Shown here: positions 1 to 9,218 of the stretch, in pieces
How positions within the stretch are numbered: the first letter of the stretch is position 1
Layout of the letters: every line of letters starts with the position of its first letter
Source: Leuconostoc lactis
GTDB lineage: Bacteria > Bacillota > Bacilli > Lactobacillales > Lactobacillaceae
NCBI RefSeq assembly: GCF_007954625.1
Contig: NZ_CP042420.1
Coordinates: forward strand, 752,501 to 816,500
Reading direction: 5' to 3'
DNA: 64,000 nt
The notes under the pieces: generated by a model
The model's input: the letters and a program-made list of their open reading frames with translations, nothing else
The model's database searches: none
What the model was told of the DNA's origin: nothing
Position numbers and translations under genes: made by a program

Positions 1-135
1 AATTTTCCATATACGATACATGTGGCGATTACCCATAGTGGTGATTTCGTCAATACAGTCGTTGTGATTGAACGGCTAACAATCTGGGAAAGAGTGAGCT
101 TAAAGCTATTTCCGAAACGTGGAGTTTTGTCATGA
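1..135 (+). CDS. acpS: Holo-[acyl-carrier-protein] synthase, C-terminal end (partial)
   Basis: The first frame is open from the window edge and ends at a TGA that overlaps the alr start (ATGA). It encodes about 44 residues with the segment HVAITHSGDFVNTVVVIE, which matches the C-terminal strand pattern of AcpS (S/T-H-S-G-D-...-V-I-E). AcpS transfers 4'-phosphopantetheine from CoA to apo-ACP for fatty acid synthesis. The acpS-alr order is a common arrangement in Lactobacillales and supports the call. The 5' part lies outside the window, so length and active-site residues cannot be checked. Confidence 0.75.
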   Translation, partial: NFPYTIHVAITHSGDFVNTVVVIERLTIWERVSLKLFPKRGVLS

Positions 136-1259
136 CAAATAGTAATGAGTTACTAATGATGCGGCCGTCGTGGCTGACAGTTGACTTAGCAGCGATACAA
201 TATAATGCCAAACAGATTATGGCTCATGCTGGCGCCATACGTTTAATTGCTGTGGTCAAAGCTGATGCCTACGGTCACGGCGCAGTAGCAGTGACGACTG
301 CGCTGTATGAAATTGGGGTACGTGACTTTGCCGTAGCCACGATTGCTGAAGGCGTGGCATTACGTCAGCAAGTACCATACGATGATTTTAATATTATCTT
401 ACTAGGCGTTCAAGACGTGCAATATGTGCCAGTGATGGTGTCACAGCGGTTGACACCGGCTGTTGGGACTTTGGCATGGTTAGATGAGGCTGAACAGCTA
501 CTTAACTCAGACGATCAACTCATGATCCAATTAGCAGTTGACACAGGAATGGGACGCATGGGGGCCCATTCTGAGGCCGCGCTGCAGGAAATGTATGACA
601 AGGTGTTAGACACCCCAAGTTTGCAACTGAGTGGCGTCTTCACCCACTTTGCAACAGCTGATGATACTAATCAAGCTTATTACGATCAACAAGTGGCGAA
701 TTTTAACGCTTGGGTAACTGCTGTTGGTATTCCAAAACAATATTGGCATTTAGCAAATTCAGGGTCTGCTTTGTGGCATCATGATCAAATTGAGACTGGC
801 ACAATTCGGGTTGGCTCGGTATTGTATGGCTACAATCCAGGTGCACCAGAATTACCCATGCCAGTAGCGCTTAAAAATGTGCTGTCTTTAAAGTCACGCA
901 TTGGGGCGGTTCACCAATTACAAGCAGGTGAATCAGTCAGTTATGGCGCGACTTATACAGCGACAGAACCGCAATGGGTTGCGACTTTGCCCATTGGGTA
1001 TGCTGACGGTTATCTCCGACGAATGGGCGGGATGACGGTGTTAGTTAATGGTCATGAAGAAAAAGTGATTGGGCGTGTAACAATGGATCAAATTGTGATT
1101 ACGTTAGATCGTGACTATCCGGTGGGGACAGTGGTCACCTTAATTGGTCAAGATGGTGATGCTGAAATCACGGTCGAAGACTTTGCCCAGTATGCGCAAA
1201 CAATTCCGCATGAGATTTTAACAACTTTTGGACCGAGATTACCAAGAATTTATCAATGA
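132..1259 (+). CDS. alr: Alanine racemase
   Basis: A 375-residue PLP enzyme (usual length 370-390) interconverting L- and D-alanine, supplying D-Ala for peptidoglycan and teichoic acids in the cytoplasm. The PLP-lysine motif AVVKADAYGHG lies near residues 40-50, and the family segments THFATAD, GSVLYGYNPG, SYGATYTA and IGRVTMDQ follow in the expected order. The ATG at 132 overlaps the acpS stop; an internal ATG pair a few codons later (MMRPSW) is an alternative start nearer the conserved N terminus. It is translationally coupled to acpS and followed 27 bases later by a mazF-type gene. Confidence 0.95.
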   Translation: MTNSNELLMMRPSWLTVDLAAIQYNAKQIMAHAGAIRLIAVVKADAYGHGAVAVTTALYEIGVRDFAVATIAEGVALRQQVPYDDFNIILLGVQDVQYVPVMVSQRLTPAVGTLAWLDEAEQLLNSDDQLMIQLAVDTGMGRMGAHSEAALQEMYDKVLDTPSLQLSGVFTHFATADDTNQAYYDQQVANFNAWVTAVGIPKQYWHLANSGSALWHHDQIETGTIRVGSVLYGYNPGAPELPMPVALKNVLSLKSRIGAVHQLQAGESVSYGATYTATEPQWVATLPIGYADGYLRRMGGMTVLVNGHEEKVIGRVTMDQIVITLDRDYPVGTVVTLIGQDGDAEITVEDFAQYAQTIPHEILTTFGPRLPRIYQ

Positions 1260-1295
1260 AAAGCGCTATGAGCGCGTACATAGTAAGTGAGAATA

Positions 1296-1664
1296 ATGAT
1301 GAAAGAAGCTTATCAAACAGTGGTACGTGGCGATGTATTCTATGCTGATCTGAAGCAAGGTATTGGTTCTGAACAGTCTGGTGTACGGCCAGTACTTATC
1401 GTGCAAAATGACGTGGGAAATGCTAATTCGCCAACAACGATTGTTGTCGCGATCACGTCACAAATTTCTAAACCAAAATTACCCACACATGTGCTACTAC
1501 CGGCACATTTAGGTGGCATTAAACGCGATTCAGTCATTTTAGCGGAACAGTTGCGAACAATTGATAAGCGACGATTACGCGATAAAATTGCGCATCTGAA
1601 TGCCAATTCACACGAAATGCAACAAGTTGCCCAGGCATTACGGATTAGTATCGGAATTAAGTAA
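1296..1664 (+). CDS. mazF: MazF/PemK-family endoribonuclease toxin
   Basis: About 120 residues with the MazF core: VVRGDVFYADL near the N terminus, GSEQSGVRPVLIVQND, an I(T)SQ segment and HVLLP, then DSVILAEQLRTIDKRRL. MazF-type toxins are ribosome-independent mRNA interferases, normally held by a MazE antitoxin. I chose ATG 1296 (MMKEAYQ); ATG 1299 and an upstream GTG at 1287 are possible and no start has a strong Shine-Dalgarno. The gene follows alr as ndoA does in Bacillus, but the 27-base gap has no room for a mazE, so the partner antitoxin is absent here or encoded elsewhere. Confidence 0.85.
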   Translation: MMKEAYQTVVRGDVFYADLKQGIGSEQSGVRPVLIVQNDVGNANSPTTIVVAITSQISKPKLPTHVLLPAHLGGIKRDSVILAEQLRTIDKRRLRDKIAHLNANSHEMQQVAQALRISIGIK

Positions 1665-1697
1665 TGGGGTTACGCGCTGGTAAATGAAGGAGTTGCT

Positions 1698-2744
1698 GTG
1701 GCATCGAAAAGAATTGCATGGTTAGATTTTGCCAAAGGCGTAACCATCTTTTTGGTGGTCATTGTTCATGTTGTTGAAGGCTTGTATAAAACAGGACAAT
1801 TTCCCGCACAACAAAATATCTCGACCGATATCATGGGGGTCTTATTTACAGTTGTGATGCCAGTTTTCTTTGCGTTATCTGCCTATGTCTATACGCCACC
1901 GCGAAATGGCCGGCAATATATTATCGGTATCGGGAAAAAACTCGTGAATCTCGGGGTGCCATATGTCATTTTTTCAGTTCTTTATGTCGGTTTACAGCAT
2001 GGCTCACAGGCTGTACATCATCTGAACTCATGGCAAGATTTAGCACATATTTATGCGTTACCTATCGGCTATCTCTGGTATTTATATGTGCTGTTTTTTG
2101 TGTACGGTGTTGTCGGCTTGCTGACGTTATTGCGTTTATCGCTTCTTATCCAGGGCGTCATTTATAGTTTGTTTTTGTGGCTTGCCGTCACACATACGAC
2201 AGCATTGCCTTATGCTTTAGTGGGCGTCTTGATGTGGACGAGCAGTTTTTATATCGGTTATGTTTTCAAGCGATATCCGACCTGGTTGACCCATTGGTTA
2301 ACGGTCAGTTTGAGTGGTTTCTTGTTTGTTGGTGGGTTAGCTTGGCAAATGCAACAAGGGCATGACTGGTTTGCGACTGATATGATGACGACAACTGATG
2401 TCTGGGCTAAATTGGCTAGTGTGCCACTATTTCTTTTTTTGTACCAAAAAAATCGTGGTGGGTTCGTGAGCAGATACTTTACAACGTATGGGCGGTATTC
2501 ACTGATTATCTATTTGGTGCATGCGCCGATGGCTTCGATTGGGCGAGTACTCCTACTAAAACTAGGCGTTAACCATTATGCCTTGTTGCTAGTGCTGTTG
2601 GTTGCTTTTGCTTGGGGAACCAGTCTCATAGTGATTTATGGCACGAAAAAATGGCCGTTGTTAAATGCGGTATTTAATCCGGTAGCCTATATACGACAAA
2701 TAGCGTCACCTAAGCAAAGACTTGACGAACGGCTGAAATTCTAG
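1698..2744 (+). CDS. Acyltransferase 3 family membrane protein
   Basis: A 348-residue polytopic protein with roughly ten hydrophobic segments. It starts with KRIAWLDFAKGVTIFLVVIVHV, the R-x-x-x-x-D-x-x-(R/K)G-...-H pattern typical of acyltransferase 3 (OafA/WecH-like) proteins, in which the His after the first helix is functionally important. Such proteins O-acylate cell-surface carbohydrates or peptidoglycan; the acceptor cannot be told from sequence. The GTG start at 1698 is supported by GAAGGAG at 1686-1692. The gene is 33 bases downstream of mazF. Its 3' end carries the -35 element of the valS promoter. Confidence 0.75.
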   Translation: MASKRIAWLDFAKGVTIFLVVIVHVVEGLYKTGQFPAQQNISTDIMGVLFTVVMPVFFALSAYVYTPPRNGRQYIIGIGKKLVNLGVPYVIFSVLYVGLQHGSQAVHHLNSWQDLAHIYALPIGYLWYLYVLFFVYGVVGLLTLLRLSLLIQGVIYSLFLWLAVTHTTALPYALVGVLMWTSSFYIGYVFKRYPTWLTHWLTVSLSGFLFVGGLAWQMQQGHDWFATDMMTTTDVWAKLASVPLFLFLYQKNRGGFVSRYFTTYGRYSLIIYLVHAPMASIGRVLLLKLGVNHYALLLVLLVAFAWGTSLIVIYGTKKWPLLNAVFNPVAYIRQIASPKQRLDERLKF

Positions 2745-2750
2745 TAAGAT
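2722..2750 (+). promoter_or_regulatory. Promoter of the valS T-box transcript
   Basis: TTGACG (2722-2727), 17-base spacer, TAAGAT (2745-2750). The -35 lies inside the end of the acyltransferase gene. Position fits a transcript starting a few bases before the T-box stem I. Confidence 0.6.
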
Positions 2751-2756
2751 AATGCT

Positions 2757-2957
2757 TATCTTAGAGGATTAAGCAAATACATGCCCAGAGAGCTGATGGT
2801 GCTGTGAATCAGTCATGTTAATGCCCAAGGTTGCTAAGTGTTAACAAGTTGAATAATAAGAGTGGCTGATCATTGTGCTAAAAACAGACGATCAGCAATA
2901 CAGGTGGTACCACGGTGAAAATCGTCCTAATATATTTTTTAGGACGATTTTTTTTGT
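2757..2957 (+). promoter_or_regulatory. T-box leader (tRNA-sensing antitermination element) of valS
   Basis: The 200 bases before valS contain the T-box core AGGTGGTACCACGG at 2902-2915, followed by an intrinsic terminator whose arms ATCGTCCTA (2921-2929) and TAGGACGAT (2940-2948) run into a T stretch. An upstream imperfect hairpin around CTGAT...ATCAG (near 2792-2812) fits the stem I distal region. Uncharged tRNA-Val would stabilise the antiterminator and raise valS expression; the specifier codon was not assigned with certainty. Confidence 0.92.
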
Positions 2958-2980
2958 ATCATCAATAAAAGGAGAATAGT

Positions 2981-5665
2981 ATGCGCGACATTGATATGTC
3001 AACAAAATATGACCCAACGGCTGTTGAAGCAGGCCGTTACGACCATTGGCAAGAAAAAAAGTTATTTGCACCAGAATCTAACCAAGCCATTCAGGGGCAA
3101 GAACCAGAACCTTATGCCATTGTAATCCCACCACCAAATGTCACGGGTAAGTTGCATTTGGGGCATGCTTGGGATACAACGCTGCAAGACATGATTATTC
3201 GTCAAAAGAAAATGCAAGGCATGGATGTGTTATGGTTGCCAGGTATGGATCATGCCGGTATTGCTACGCAAGCCAAAGTGGAACAACGTTTACGTGGTGA
3301 AGGTGTCTCACGTTATGACTTGGGCCGTGAAAAGTTTGTTGAACAAGTCTGGGACTGGAAGAATGAATACGCAGCCACGATTAAGCAACAATGGGGTAAG
3401 ATGGGGCTGTCACTCGACTTTGACCGCGAACGTTTTACGTTAGATGAGGGCTTGAACAAGGCTGTCAACAAAGTCTTTATCGACCTTTATAATAAAGGCT
3501 TGATCTATCGTGGTGAATATATCATTAACTGGGATCCCCAAGCACGAACAGCCTTATCGGATATCGAAGTTATTTATCAAGATGATGAAGGCGCATTCTA
3601 TCACGTGAAGTACCCATTTACTGACGGCACGACATTTGATGGTAAAGACTACATCGAAATTGCCACAACACGACCAGAAACGATGTTTGGGGATGTGACT
3701 GTGGCCGTTCACCCAAGTGACGAGCGTTATAAGGATTTAATTGGCAAGACAGTTATGGTGCCGCTTGTCGGCCGTGAAATTCCAATTATTGCCGATGAAT
3801 ACGTTGAAAAAGACTTTGGGACTGGGATGGTTAAAATCACGCCCGCCCATGACCCTAATGATTTCCAAGTTGGTAACCGCCATGATCTGGAACGGATCAA
3901 CACGATGACAGATGATGGTCATTTGAACGAGTTAGCTGGCCCATATAATGGCATGGAACGTTTTGAAGCACGTCAAGCGATTGTGGCAGATCTTGAAGCT
4001 GGCGACTACATGTTAAATGTTGAACCAATTGTACACTCCGTTGGTCATTCTGAACGAACTGGTGTGCCGGTTGAATCGCGTTTATCAACACAATGGTTTG
4101 TGAAAATGGCACCATTGGCTGAACAAGCGTTGGCGATGCAACAAAATCCGGATGAAAAAGTTGAATTTATCCCAGCACGTTTTGAAGATACCTTTACGCG
4201 TTGGATGGAAAACATCCGCGATTGGGTTATCTCACGTCAACTTTGGTGGGGACACCAAATTCCGGCTTGGTACAAGCATAAGGGTACTGACCAAGAAGAA
4301 ATCTACGTGGGCACAGAAGCGCCTGAAGGTGAAGGATGGGAACGCGATCCAGATGTCTTAGATACTTGGTTTAGTTCAGCCTTGTGGCCATTTTCAACGA
4401 TGGGTTGGCCAGAAGATACAACCGGTGATTATGCCCGTTATTATCCAACTAACACGTTGGTGACGGGTTATGACATTATTTTCTTCTGGGTAGCCCGGAT
4501 GATGTTCCAAGGAAAAGAATTTACTGGCCAACGCCCATTTAAAAATGTTTTGATTCACGGCTTAATTCGTGATGGTGAGGGCCGTAAAATGTCAAAGTCA
4601 TTGGGCAATGGTGTTGACCCAATGGACGTGATTGAAAAGTATGGTGCCGATGCGTTGCGTTGGTTCTTAGCAACGGGTTCAACGCCAGGCCAAGATGTGC
4701 GTTTCACTTATGACAAAATGGATGCAGCTTGGAACTTTATCAATAAGATTTGGAATGCTTCCCGTTATGTCATCATGAATTTGTCAGAAGATACCCCATC
4801 AACATTACCTGATTTGGATAAGCTGACCCTCGCTGATCAATGGATTTTGTCACGTTTGAACACGACCGTTGAAAATGTGACCCGTAACTTTGACAAGTTC
4901 GAATTTGGTGAAGCTGGCCGTGAATTGTATAACTTTATCTGGTCAGACTTTGCCGATTGGTATATTGAAATGACAAAGGAAACGTTGAACGGTGATGGAG
5001 ACAAGGCGCCAGTACAACAAACATTGGCCTATGTCCTTGACCAAACATTACGTCTTTTGCAACCGATTATGCCATTTGTGACAGAAGCCATTTGGCAAGA
5101 AATGCCAGCTCAAGCGGGTCAAAACGCGGACTTCTCCGTGACCCGTTATCCAGTTGTTCACGAAGAATTAACGAATGTGGCGGCTGAAAAAGCCTTTAAG
5201 TCATTACAAGACTTGATTGTGGCTGTGCGTAATATTCGTTCAGAAGCCAATGCACCAATGTCAACGGAAATTGATTTGTTGATTAAGACAGCAGATGCTG
5301 GATTGGTTCAGATTTTCCAAGATAACGCGGATTATATTAATCGTTTTGCTCATCCAAAGTCGTTAACGATTGGCGCCGATATTGTCGCACCAGACTTGGC
5401 GATGTCACAAGTCATTTCAGGGGCTGAAATTTACGTGCCATTGGCTGAATTGATTGACATTGATGAAGAAATTGCGCGTTTGTCAGGTGAAGTGAAGAAG
5501 TTCACTGGCGAAGTAAAGCGTGCTGAAGGCAAGCTAGGCAATGAAAAGTTTGTCAACTCAGCGCCGGAAGCCGTTGTTGCCGCTGAACGAGAAAAGCTAG
5601 CCGATTGGCAAGCGAAGTTAGCTGCAACACAAGAACGTTTACAAGCCTTACAGGCAACTAAGTAA
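2981..5665 (+). CDS. valS: Valyl-tRNA synthetase
   Basis: An 894-residue class I aminoacyl-tRNA synthetase charging tRNA-Val (family usually 870-950). [12 protein letters not shown] carries the HIGH signature (HLGH, residues 59-62), the CP1 editing domain occupies roughly residues 190-410 ([10 protein letters not shown] near its start), KMSKS is at residues 536-540, then the anticodon-binding domain and a C-terminal Ala/Glu/Lys-rich coiled coil typical of ValRS. ATG 2981 has AAAGGAGA 7 bases upstream. It is controlled by the T-box and closed by a terminator. The folC gene that often follows valS is not here. Confidence 0.98.
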   Translation: MRDIDMSTKYDPTAVEAGRYDHWQEKKLFAPESNQAIQGQEPEPYAIVIPPPNVTGKLHLGHAWDTTLQDMIIRQKKMQGMDVLWLPGMDHAGIATQAKVEQRLRGEGVSRYDLGREKFVEQVWDWKNEYAATIKQQWGKMGLSLDFDRERFTLDEGLNKAVNKVFIDLYNKGLIYRGEYIINWDPQARTALSDIEVIYQDDEGAFYHVKYPFTDGTTFDGKDYIEIATTRPETMFGDVTVAVHPSDERYKDLIGKTVMVPLVGREIPIIADEYVEKDFGTGMVKITPAHDPNDFQVGNRHDLERINTMTDDGHLNELAGPYNGMERFEARQAIVADLEAGDYMLNVEPIVHSVGHSERTGVPVESRLSTQWFVKMAPLAEQALAMQQNPDEKVEFIPARFEDTFTRWMENIRDWVISRQLWWGHQIPAWYKHKGTDQEEIYVGTEAPEGEGWERDPDVLDTWFSSALWPFSTMGWPEDTTGDYARYYPTNTLVTGYDIIFFWVARMMFQGKEFTGQRPFKNVLIHGLIRDGEGRKMSKSLGNGVDPMDVIEKYGADALRWFLATGSTPGQDVRFTYDKMDAAWNFINKIWNASRYVIMNLSEDTPSTLPDLDKLTLADQWILSRLNTTVENVTRNFDKFEFGEAGRELYNFIWSDFADWYIEMTKETLNGDGDKAPVQQTLAYVLDQTLRLLQPIMPFVTEAIWQEMPAQAGQNADFSVTRYPVVHEELTNVAAEKAFKSLQDLIVAVRNIRSEANAPMSTEIDLLIKTADAGLVQIFQDNADYINRFAHPKSLTIGADIVAPDLAMSQVISGAEIYVPLAELIDIDEEIARLSGEVKKFTGEVKRAEGKLGNEKFVNSAPEAVVAAEREKLADWQAKLAATQERLQALQATK

Positions 5666-5677
5666 ACCACTAAAGAG

Positions 5678-5706
5678 TCAGTTCAGATTTCTGAACTGAT
5701 TTTTTG
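5678..5706 (+). terminator. Terminator after valS
   Basis: Inverted repeat CAGTTCAG / CTGAACTG with an ATTT loop followed by ATTTTTT. Confidence 0.85.
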
Positions 5707-5738
5707 GTTGGTGAATGGATAGAGACAGGGTAAAGCCT

Positions 5739-6422
5739 ATGACAATGACGGTTATTTCCGATCCTGATCATCCGCAGTACGATCAACTCACACAAGTGGA
5801 TGATCTCGATGCGGCCACACTTTGGGCACTACAAGCACGTGCCCGTCAACAAAAAAAGGGACTCATAGCGTCTGTTGCCAATCCAATCAGTCGGGGGTTT
5901 TTGGCTGATAATGGCTTTGAAAGTGTGAATCAAACCTATTTTGCGACATTAAATATTCGAGATTTTTCTGGCGAACCGGTGGTGCCGGTGGCTGATTTAG
6001 ATAGTGATTTACAAACAGAACTCGTCCTATTACTGCGCGATCATTATGAACGTACCCATCGCTTCAATCCACCAGTAGCAAACGTTGACTATTCAAAATG
6101 GCTCTTTGGTCATCAGGATTTTGATCCTGAGTATAGTATTGTGAGATTGGCAAAACAACATGTGGTTGCCGCTATATTAGTCTTTAAAGCCGATGATCAG
6201 TATGAACTTCAATGGACATTTGGGGATGATGTGGGAACGTTACACGATTTGTGGCGTGATTTGTTAGGCATTTTACCCGTTGGCAGTCGGTTACACGCTG
6301 CTTTTGAATCAACGGATGTCTTAGCCATGAGTGTCTATGACATGTTTAACTGGCACGACACGCAACCCGTGCAAACCACCATGATATGGCGTGACACGGC
6401 AAACAACTTGCGTATTATATAA
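5739..6422 (+). CDS. GNAT-like acetyltransferase domain protein, function unknown
   Basis: About 227 residues from ATG 5739 (AGGG about 8 bases upstream); ATG 5715 gives 235 residues and is the alternative. The middle (residues 45-70) has the A-R-x-x-(Q)-K-K-G-L ... F-L-x-x-x-G-F-E pattern of the acetyl-CoA-binding end of a GNAT fold, and a second half resembling a degenerate GNAT lobe (HVVAAILVFKADDQYELQW). Substrate is unknown. It lies between the valS terminator and the fabH promoter, so it appears to be transcribed separately from valS or by readthrough. The GNAT call is by pattern only. Confidence 0.5.
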   Translation: MTMTVISDPDHPQYDQLTQVDDLDAATLWALQARARQQKKGLIASVANPISRGFLADNGFESVNQTYFATLNIRDFSGEPVVPVADLDSDLQTELVLLLRDHYERTHRFNPPVANVDYSKWLFGHQDFDPEYSIVRLAKQHVVAAILVFKADDQYELQWTFGDDVGTLHDLWRDLLGILPVGSRLHAAFESTDVLAMSVYDMFNWHDTQPVQTTMIWRDTANNLRII

Positions 6423-6435
6423 AATCCGCTACAAT
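6408..6435 (+). promoter_or_regulatory. Candidate promoter of fabH
   Basis: TTGCGT (6408-6413), 16-base spacer, TACAAT (6430-6435), overlapping the end of the preceding gene and 115 bases upstream of the preferred fabH ATG. Confidence 0.45.
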
Positions 6436-6549
6436 AATATAAGTATAAAAAGAGGGTGTAACGTGGTAACGTTTGTCAATGTGATGACCAATGTGTCTGA
6501 ATTTGATAAATGGCATGCCCCGTTACAGCTGTTTAGAGGGGAAATAACG

Positions 6550-7521
6550 ATGCCCGGAAGTAAAATATTAGCAAGTGCGCATTATGTCCCAAGTGATATT
6601 GTGACAAATGATGATCTTGCTGAAATTATGGATACAAGTGATGATTGGATTCAATCACACACAGGGATTAAAACGCGACATATTTCATTACAAGGTGAAA
6701 ATACCAGTGATTTGGCTACAAAAGCGGCGGAGCGCGCTTTGGCTAAAACGTCACTGACAGCAGCAGACATTGATTTAATTATTGTCACGACTTTTACACC
6801 AGATGGTTTAGCGCCATCAACTGCAGCCTTAGTGCAGCGTAACTTGAAAGCTGATAATGCGTGGGCGTATGATATTATGACCGCTTGTGCTGGGTTTGTT
6901 TTCGGACTCAGTACTGCGGATAAGTTTATGCGTTCAGGGATGTATCGCAATGCCTTGGTTATTTCAGCAGAAGTCAATTCTAAAATGATGGATTTTACCG
7001 ACCGAACAAGTACGGTTTTTTTTGGTGACGGTGCTGGCGCTGTGGTGTTGACAGCTGTTGCGGAAGATGGTGTGGTTGTCGGTGAAAAGATGCATACAAT
7101 TGGGGATGCCGATGTCGTCCATTCTGGTCGCATTGCTCCTTTGAAGACCTTGTCGGCTGACAATTATCCAAAAATTGACGCTTTTTCACAAATGGGTCGG
7201 GCTGTTTTTGATGAAGTCACAACCCGCATTCCACAACATATTCGTCATTTTTTGGCCGGCCATGGTTTAACGCCGGCGGATGTGGATTATTTCATTCCGC
7301 ATCAGGCGAATTTGCGTCTGATTGAATACATTGCCAATGCCCTTGATGAACCGATGGCGAAATTTGCGACAAATGTGGTACATAATGGGAACACGTCGTC
7401 AGCAGGGATTGCCATTGGGTTAGATGAACTCAATCAGACAGTTGATCTTACTGGCAAACGTGTGTTATTAACTGGATTTGGTGCTGGGTTCACCTATGGT
7501 AGCTTACTTTTGGAATTTTAA
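6550..7521 (+). CDS. fabH: 3-oxoacyl-ACP synthase III (FabH)
   Basis: 323 residues from ATG 6550 (AGAGGGGAA upstream), the usual FabH length. FabH condenses acetyl-CoA with malonyl-ACP to start type II fatty acid synthesis. The catalytic triad context is visible: Cys in TACAGFVFG, His in PHQANLRLIEY and Asn in VVHNGNTSSAG; the C terminus GFGAGFTYGSLLLEF is typical. The same frame stays open upstream to 6391, and a GTG at 6463 with AGAGGG could add 29 residues, but the FabH core begins directly at MPGSKILAS. It is a lone gene here, apart from the usual fab cluster. Confidence 0.92.
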   Translation: MPGSKILASAHYVPSDIVTNDDLAEIMDTSDDWIQSHTGIKTRHISLQGENTSDLATKAAERALAKTSLTAADIDLIIVTTFTPDGLAPSTAALVQRNLKADNAWAYDIMTACAGFVFGLSTADKFMRSGMYRNALVISAEVNSKMMDFTDRTSTVFFGDGAGAVVLTAVAEDGVVVGEKMHTIGDADVVHSGRIAPLKTLSADNYPKIDAFSQMGRAVFDEVTTRIPQHIRHFLAGHGLTPADVDYFIPHQANLRLIEYIANALDEPMAKFATNVVHNGNTSSAGIAIGLDELNQTVDLTGKRVLLTGFGAGFTYGSLLLEF

Positions 7522-7561
7522 AGAAAAGGTTAAGACGCCTAATAAATTAAAAGATTAAAAA

Positions 7562-7609
7562 AACACCGTAATCGGATCAAAAATTGACCGAATTATGGTG
7601 TTTTTTTTG
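7562..7609 (+). terminator. Terminator after fabH
   Basis: Long inverted repeat (ACACCGTAATCGG... / ...CCGAATTATGGTGT) with one or two mismatches, followed by eight T. Confidence 0.85.
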
Positions 7610-7678
7610 TCCAAAAAGGCGTGCAAAATTTGAATTTAAAGGGCGGCAAATGTTGTTATGACAAGGTTTATGGATTAT

Positions 7679-7695
7679 TGTAACGGTTCTGTAAC
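7679..7695 (+). promoter_or_regulatory. WalR (YycF/VicR)-type box upstream of the LysM-CAP gene
   Basis: TGTAAC (7679-7684), GGTTC, TGTAAC (7690-7695): an exact match to the WalR consensus TGTWAH-N5-TGTWAH. TATACT -10-like elements lie at 7734 and 7747 with no good -35, which fits an activator-dependent promoter. The second half-site also forms a palindrome TGTAAC-AAA-GTTACA (7690-7704). An 8-bp inverted repeat AGATTTGT/ACAAATCT at 7767-7788 lies in the presumed 5' UTR. The rest of the 7610-7837 gap shows nothing else I can name. Confidence 0.6.
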
Positions 7696-7837
7696 AAAGT
7701 TACATGATTGATAAATTCGATCAATATTGGCGTTATACTCTACCGTTATACTAGTAAATGTTCTTAAGATTTGTATAAAGACAAATCTAAAAATTAATAA
7801 TTATAATGAAATCTAAATCTTTGGAGTAAATATCGCA

Positions 7838-9208
7838 ATGGTTAATAAATTAAAGAAAACAATGTTGGCAACAGCTGCAGGTGTTGCAGCACTTGTTGGC
7901 AGTCACGCTGCTGCTTCAGCTGATACAGTGGAAGTTAAGGCAGGCGACACTTTGAGTGGTATTGCTCAAGCAAATAACACAACAACAGATGAATTAGCTA
8001 AAGTAAACAATATTAGTGATCACAACTTGATTATTGCCGGACAAACATTGACAGTTGCTGACACCAAGCCAGCTGCTATTTCAGCTGATGGGACAACTTA
8101 TACAGTACAAGCTGGTGACTCATTGTCGAAGGTTGCCGAACACACAGGTGTGAATGTGGCAACGCTTAAGGCACTTAACGGTTTGTCATCAGCTGATTTG
8201 ATCGTGACTGGTCAAACATTGGCATTGAAAGCAGCACCAGTAGCAACTGCACCAACAGTAACGGCAGCTGAACAAGCACAAGATTTGACATACATTGCTG
8301 CTGCCGACGCTAACAAAGACGGCTTCATGTCACTTGACGAATACAACACATTTAAAGCAAATGGTGGCGATGTGAATCAAACAGCTGCCAAGCCAGCCGA
8401 AACAGTGACAGTGCCTGAAAATGTGGCTTACATCGCTGCCGCTGATACAAACAAAGATGGCTTCATGTCAGCTGCTGAATACCAAGCTTATCAAGCTAAC
8501 GGTGGCGCAGCTGCTGCCGCACAATCACAACAAGCAGCTATTAGTGTGCCCGAAAATGTGACGTATATTGCTGCCGCTGATACAAACAAGGATGGCTTCA
8601 TGTCAGCTGCTGAATACCAAGCTTATCAAGCTAACGGAGGCGCAGCCGCTGCTGCACAACCACAACAAGCAGCGCCAGCAGCTGCTAGTGTGCCTGAAAA
8701 TGTGACTTACATCGCTGCTGCTGACACAAACAAAGACGGCTTCATGTCAGCTGCTGAATACCAAGCTTATAAGGCTAATGGTGGCGCAACGGCTGCACCA
8801 GCACAACCAGTAGCCCGTGTTACAAACGTTTCAACACAACAAGCAGCGGCACCAGTCGCTTCTTCAGCTGTTCAAACGATTTTGAACTCATTGAATGCAA
8901 AGCGTGCAGCGCTTGGTTTGGCGCCAGTTCGTTTGGATGCCGGTTTGTCAGCCCGTGCCCAAGCACGTGCCTACAACGCCGTGAATAATGGTGGATTACC
9001 ATCAAATCACTTCAGTACAAATGGTGAAGTTGTTGCCATTGGTTGGAGTGCCGGTACAGTGATCAATGCTTGGTACAACGAAACCAACATGATGACAAAT
9101 GGCACACCAGGACACCAAATGTGGGTTGCTAACGCACGTGCCTCAGCTGTCGGCTTTGGTATTGTGGGTAACACAATTGTCGGTGTATCTGACGCCGGTC
9201 AATATTAA
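7838..9208 (+). CDS. Secreted LysM(2)-EF-hand(4)-CAP domain protein
   Basis: 456 residues. A Sec signal peptide (MVNKLKK, hydrophobic Ala-rich core, cleavage near ASA/DT at 27-29) is followed by two LysM domains (about 31-73 and 88-131), four EF-hand-type loops with the pattern DxNxDGxxSxxE (D157-E168, D203-E214, D248-E259, D296-E307) in Ala/Gln/Pro-rich linkers, and a C-terminal CAP/SCP domain (about 344-456) with the CAP tetrad candidates H391, E397, E415 and H426. LysM should tether it to peptidoglycan; EF-hand loops suggest calcium binding; the CAP activity is unknown. Shine-Dalgarno TTGGAG precedes ATG 7838. A WalR box lies upstream. Confidence 0.85.
   Translation: MVNKLKKTMLATAAGVAALVGSHAAASADTVEVKAGDTLSGIAQANNTTTDELAKVNNISDHNLIIAGQTLTVADTKPAAISADGTTYTVQAGDSLSKVAEHTGVNVATLKALNGLSSADLIVTGQTLALKAAPVATAPTVTAAEQAQDLTYIAAADANKDGFMSLDEYNTFKANGGDVNQTAAKPAETVTVPENVAYIAAADTNKDGFMSAAEYQAYQANGGAAAAAQSQQAAISVPENVTYIAAADTNKDGFMSAAEYQAYQANGGAAAAAQPQQAAPAAASVPENVTYIAAADTNKDGFMSAAEYQAYKANGGATAAPAQPVARVTNVSTQQAAAPVASSAVQTILNSLNAKRAALGLAPVRLDAGLSARAQARAYNAVNNGGLPSNHFSTNGEVVAIGWSAGTVINAWYNETNMMTNGTPGHQMWVANARASAVGFGIVGNTIVGVSDAGQY
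8426..8790 (+). repeat. Three near-identical EF-hand coding repeats
   Basis: Repeats 2-4 of the EF-hand module (loop codons 8444-8479, 8579-8614, 8723-8758; first, more diverged loop 8306-8341) are nearly identical in DNA, with period about 135-144 bases. The high DNA identity suggests recent duplication and possible copy-number variation among strains. Confidence 0.8.
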
Positions 9209-9218
9209 TACATGACGC

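Noticed and set aside
6651-7163. 170-codon minus-strand ORF opposite fabH
   Set aside because: Shadow of the fabH coding frame; low-complexity composition and no ribosome site.
8306-8758. Direct repeats considered as a CRISPR array or dockerin modules
   Set aside because: Repeats are in frame, encode EF-hand loops and lack uniform spacers; there are no paired dockerin helices.
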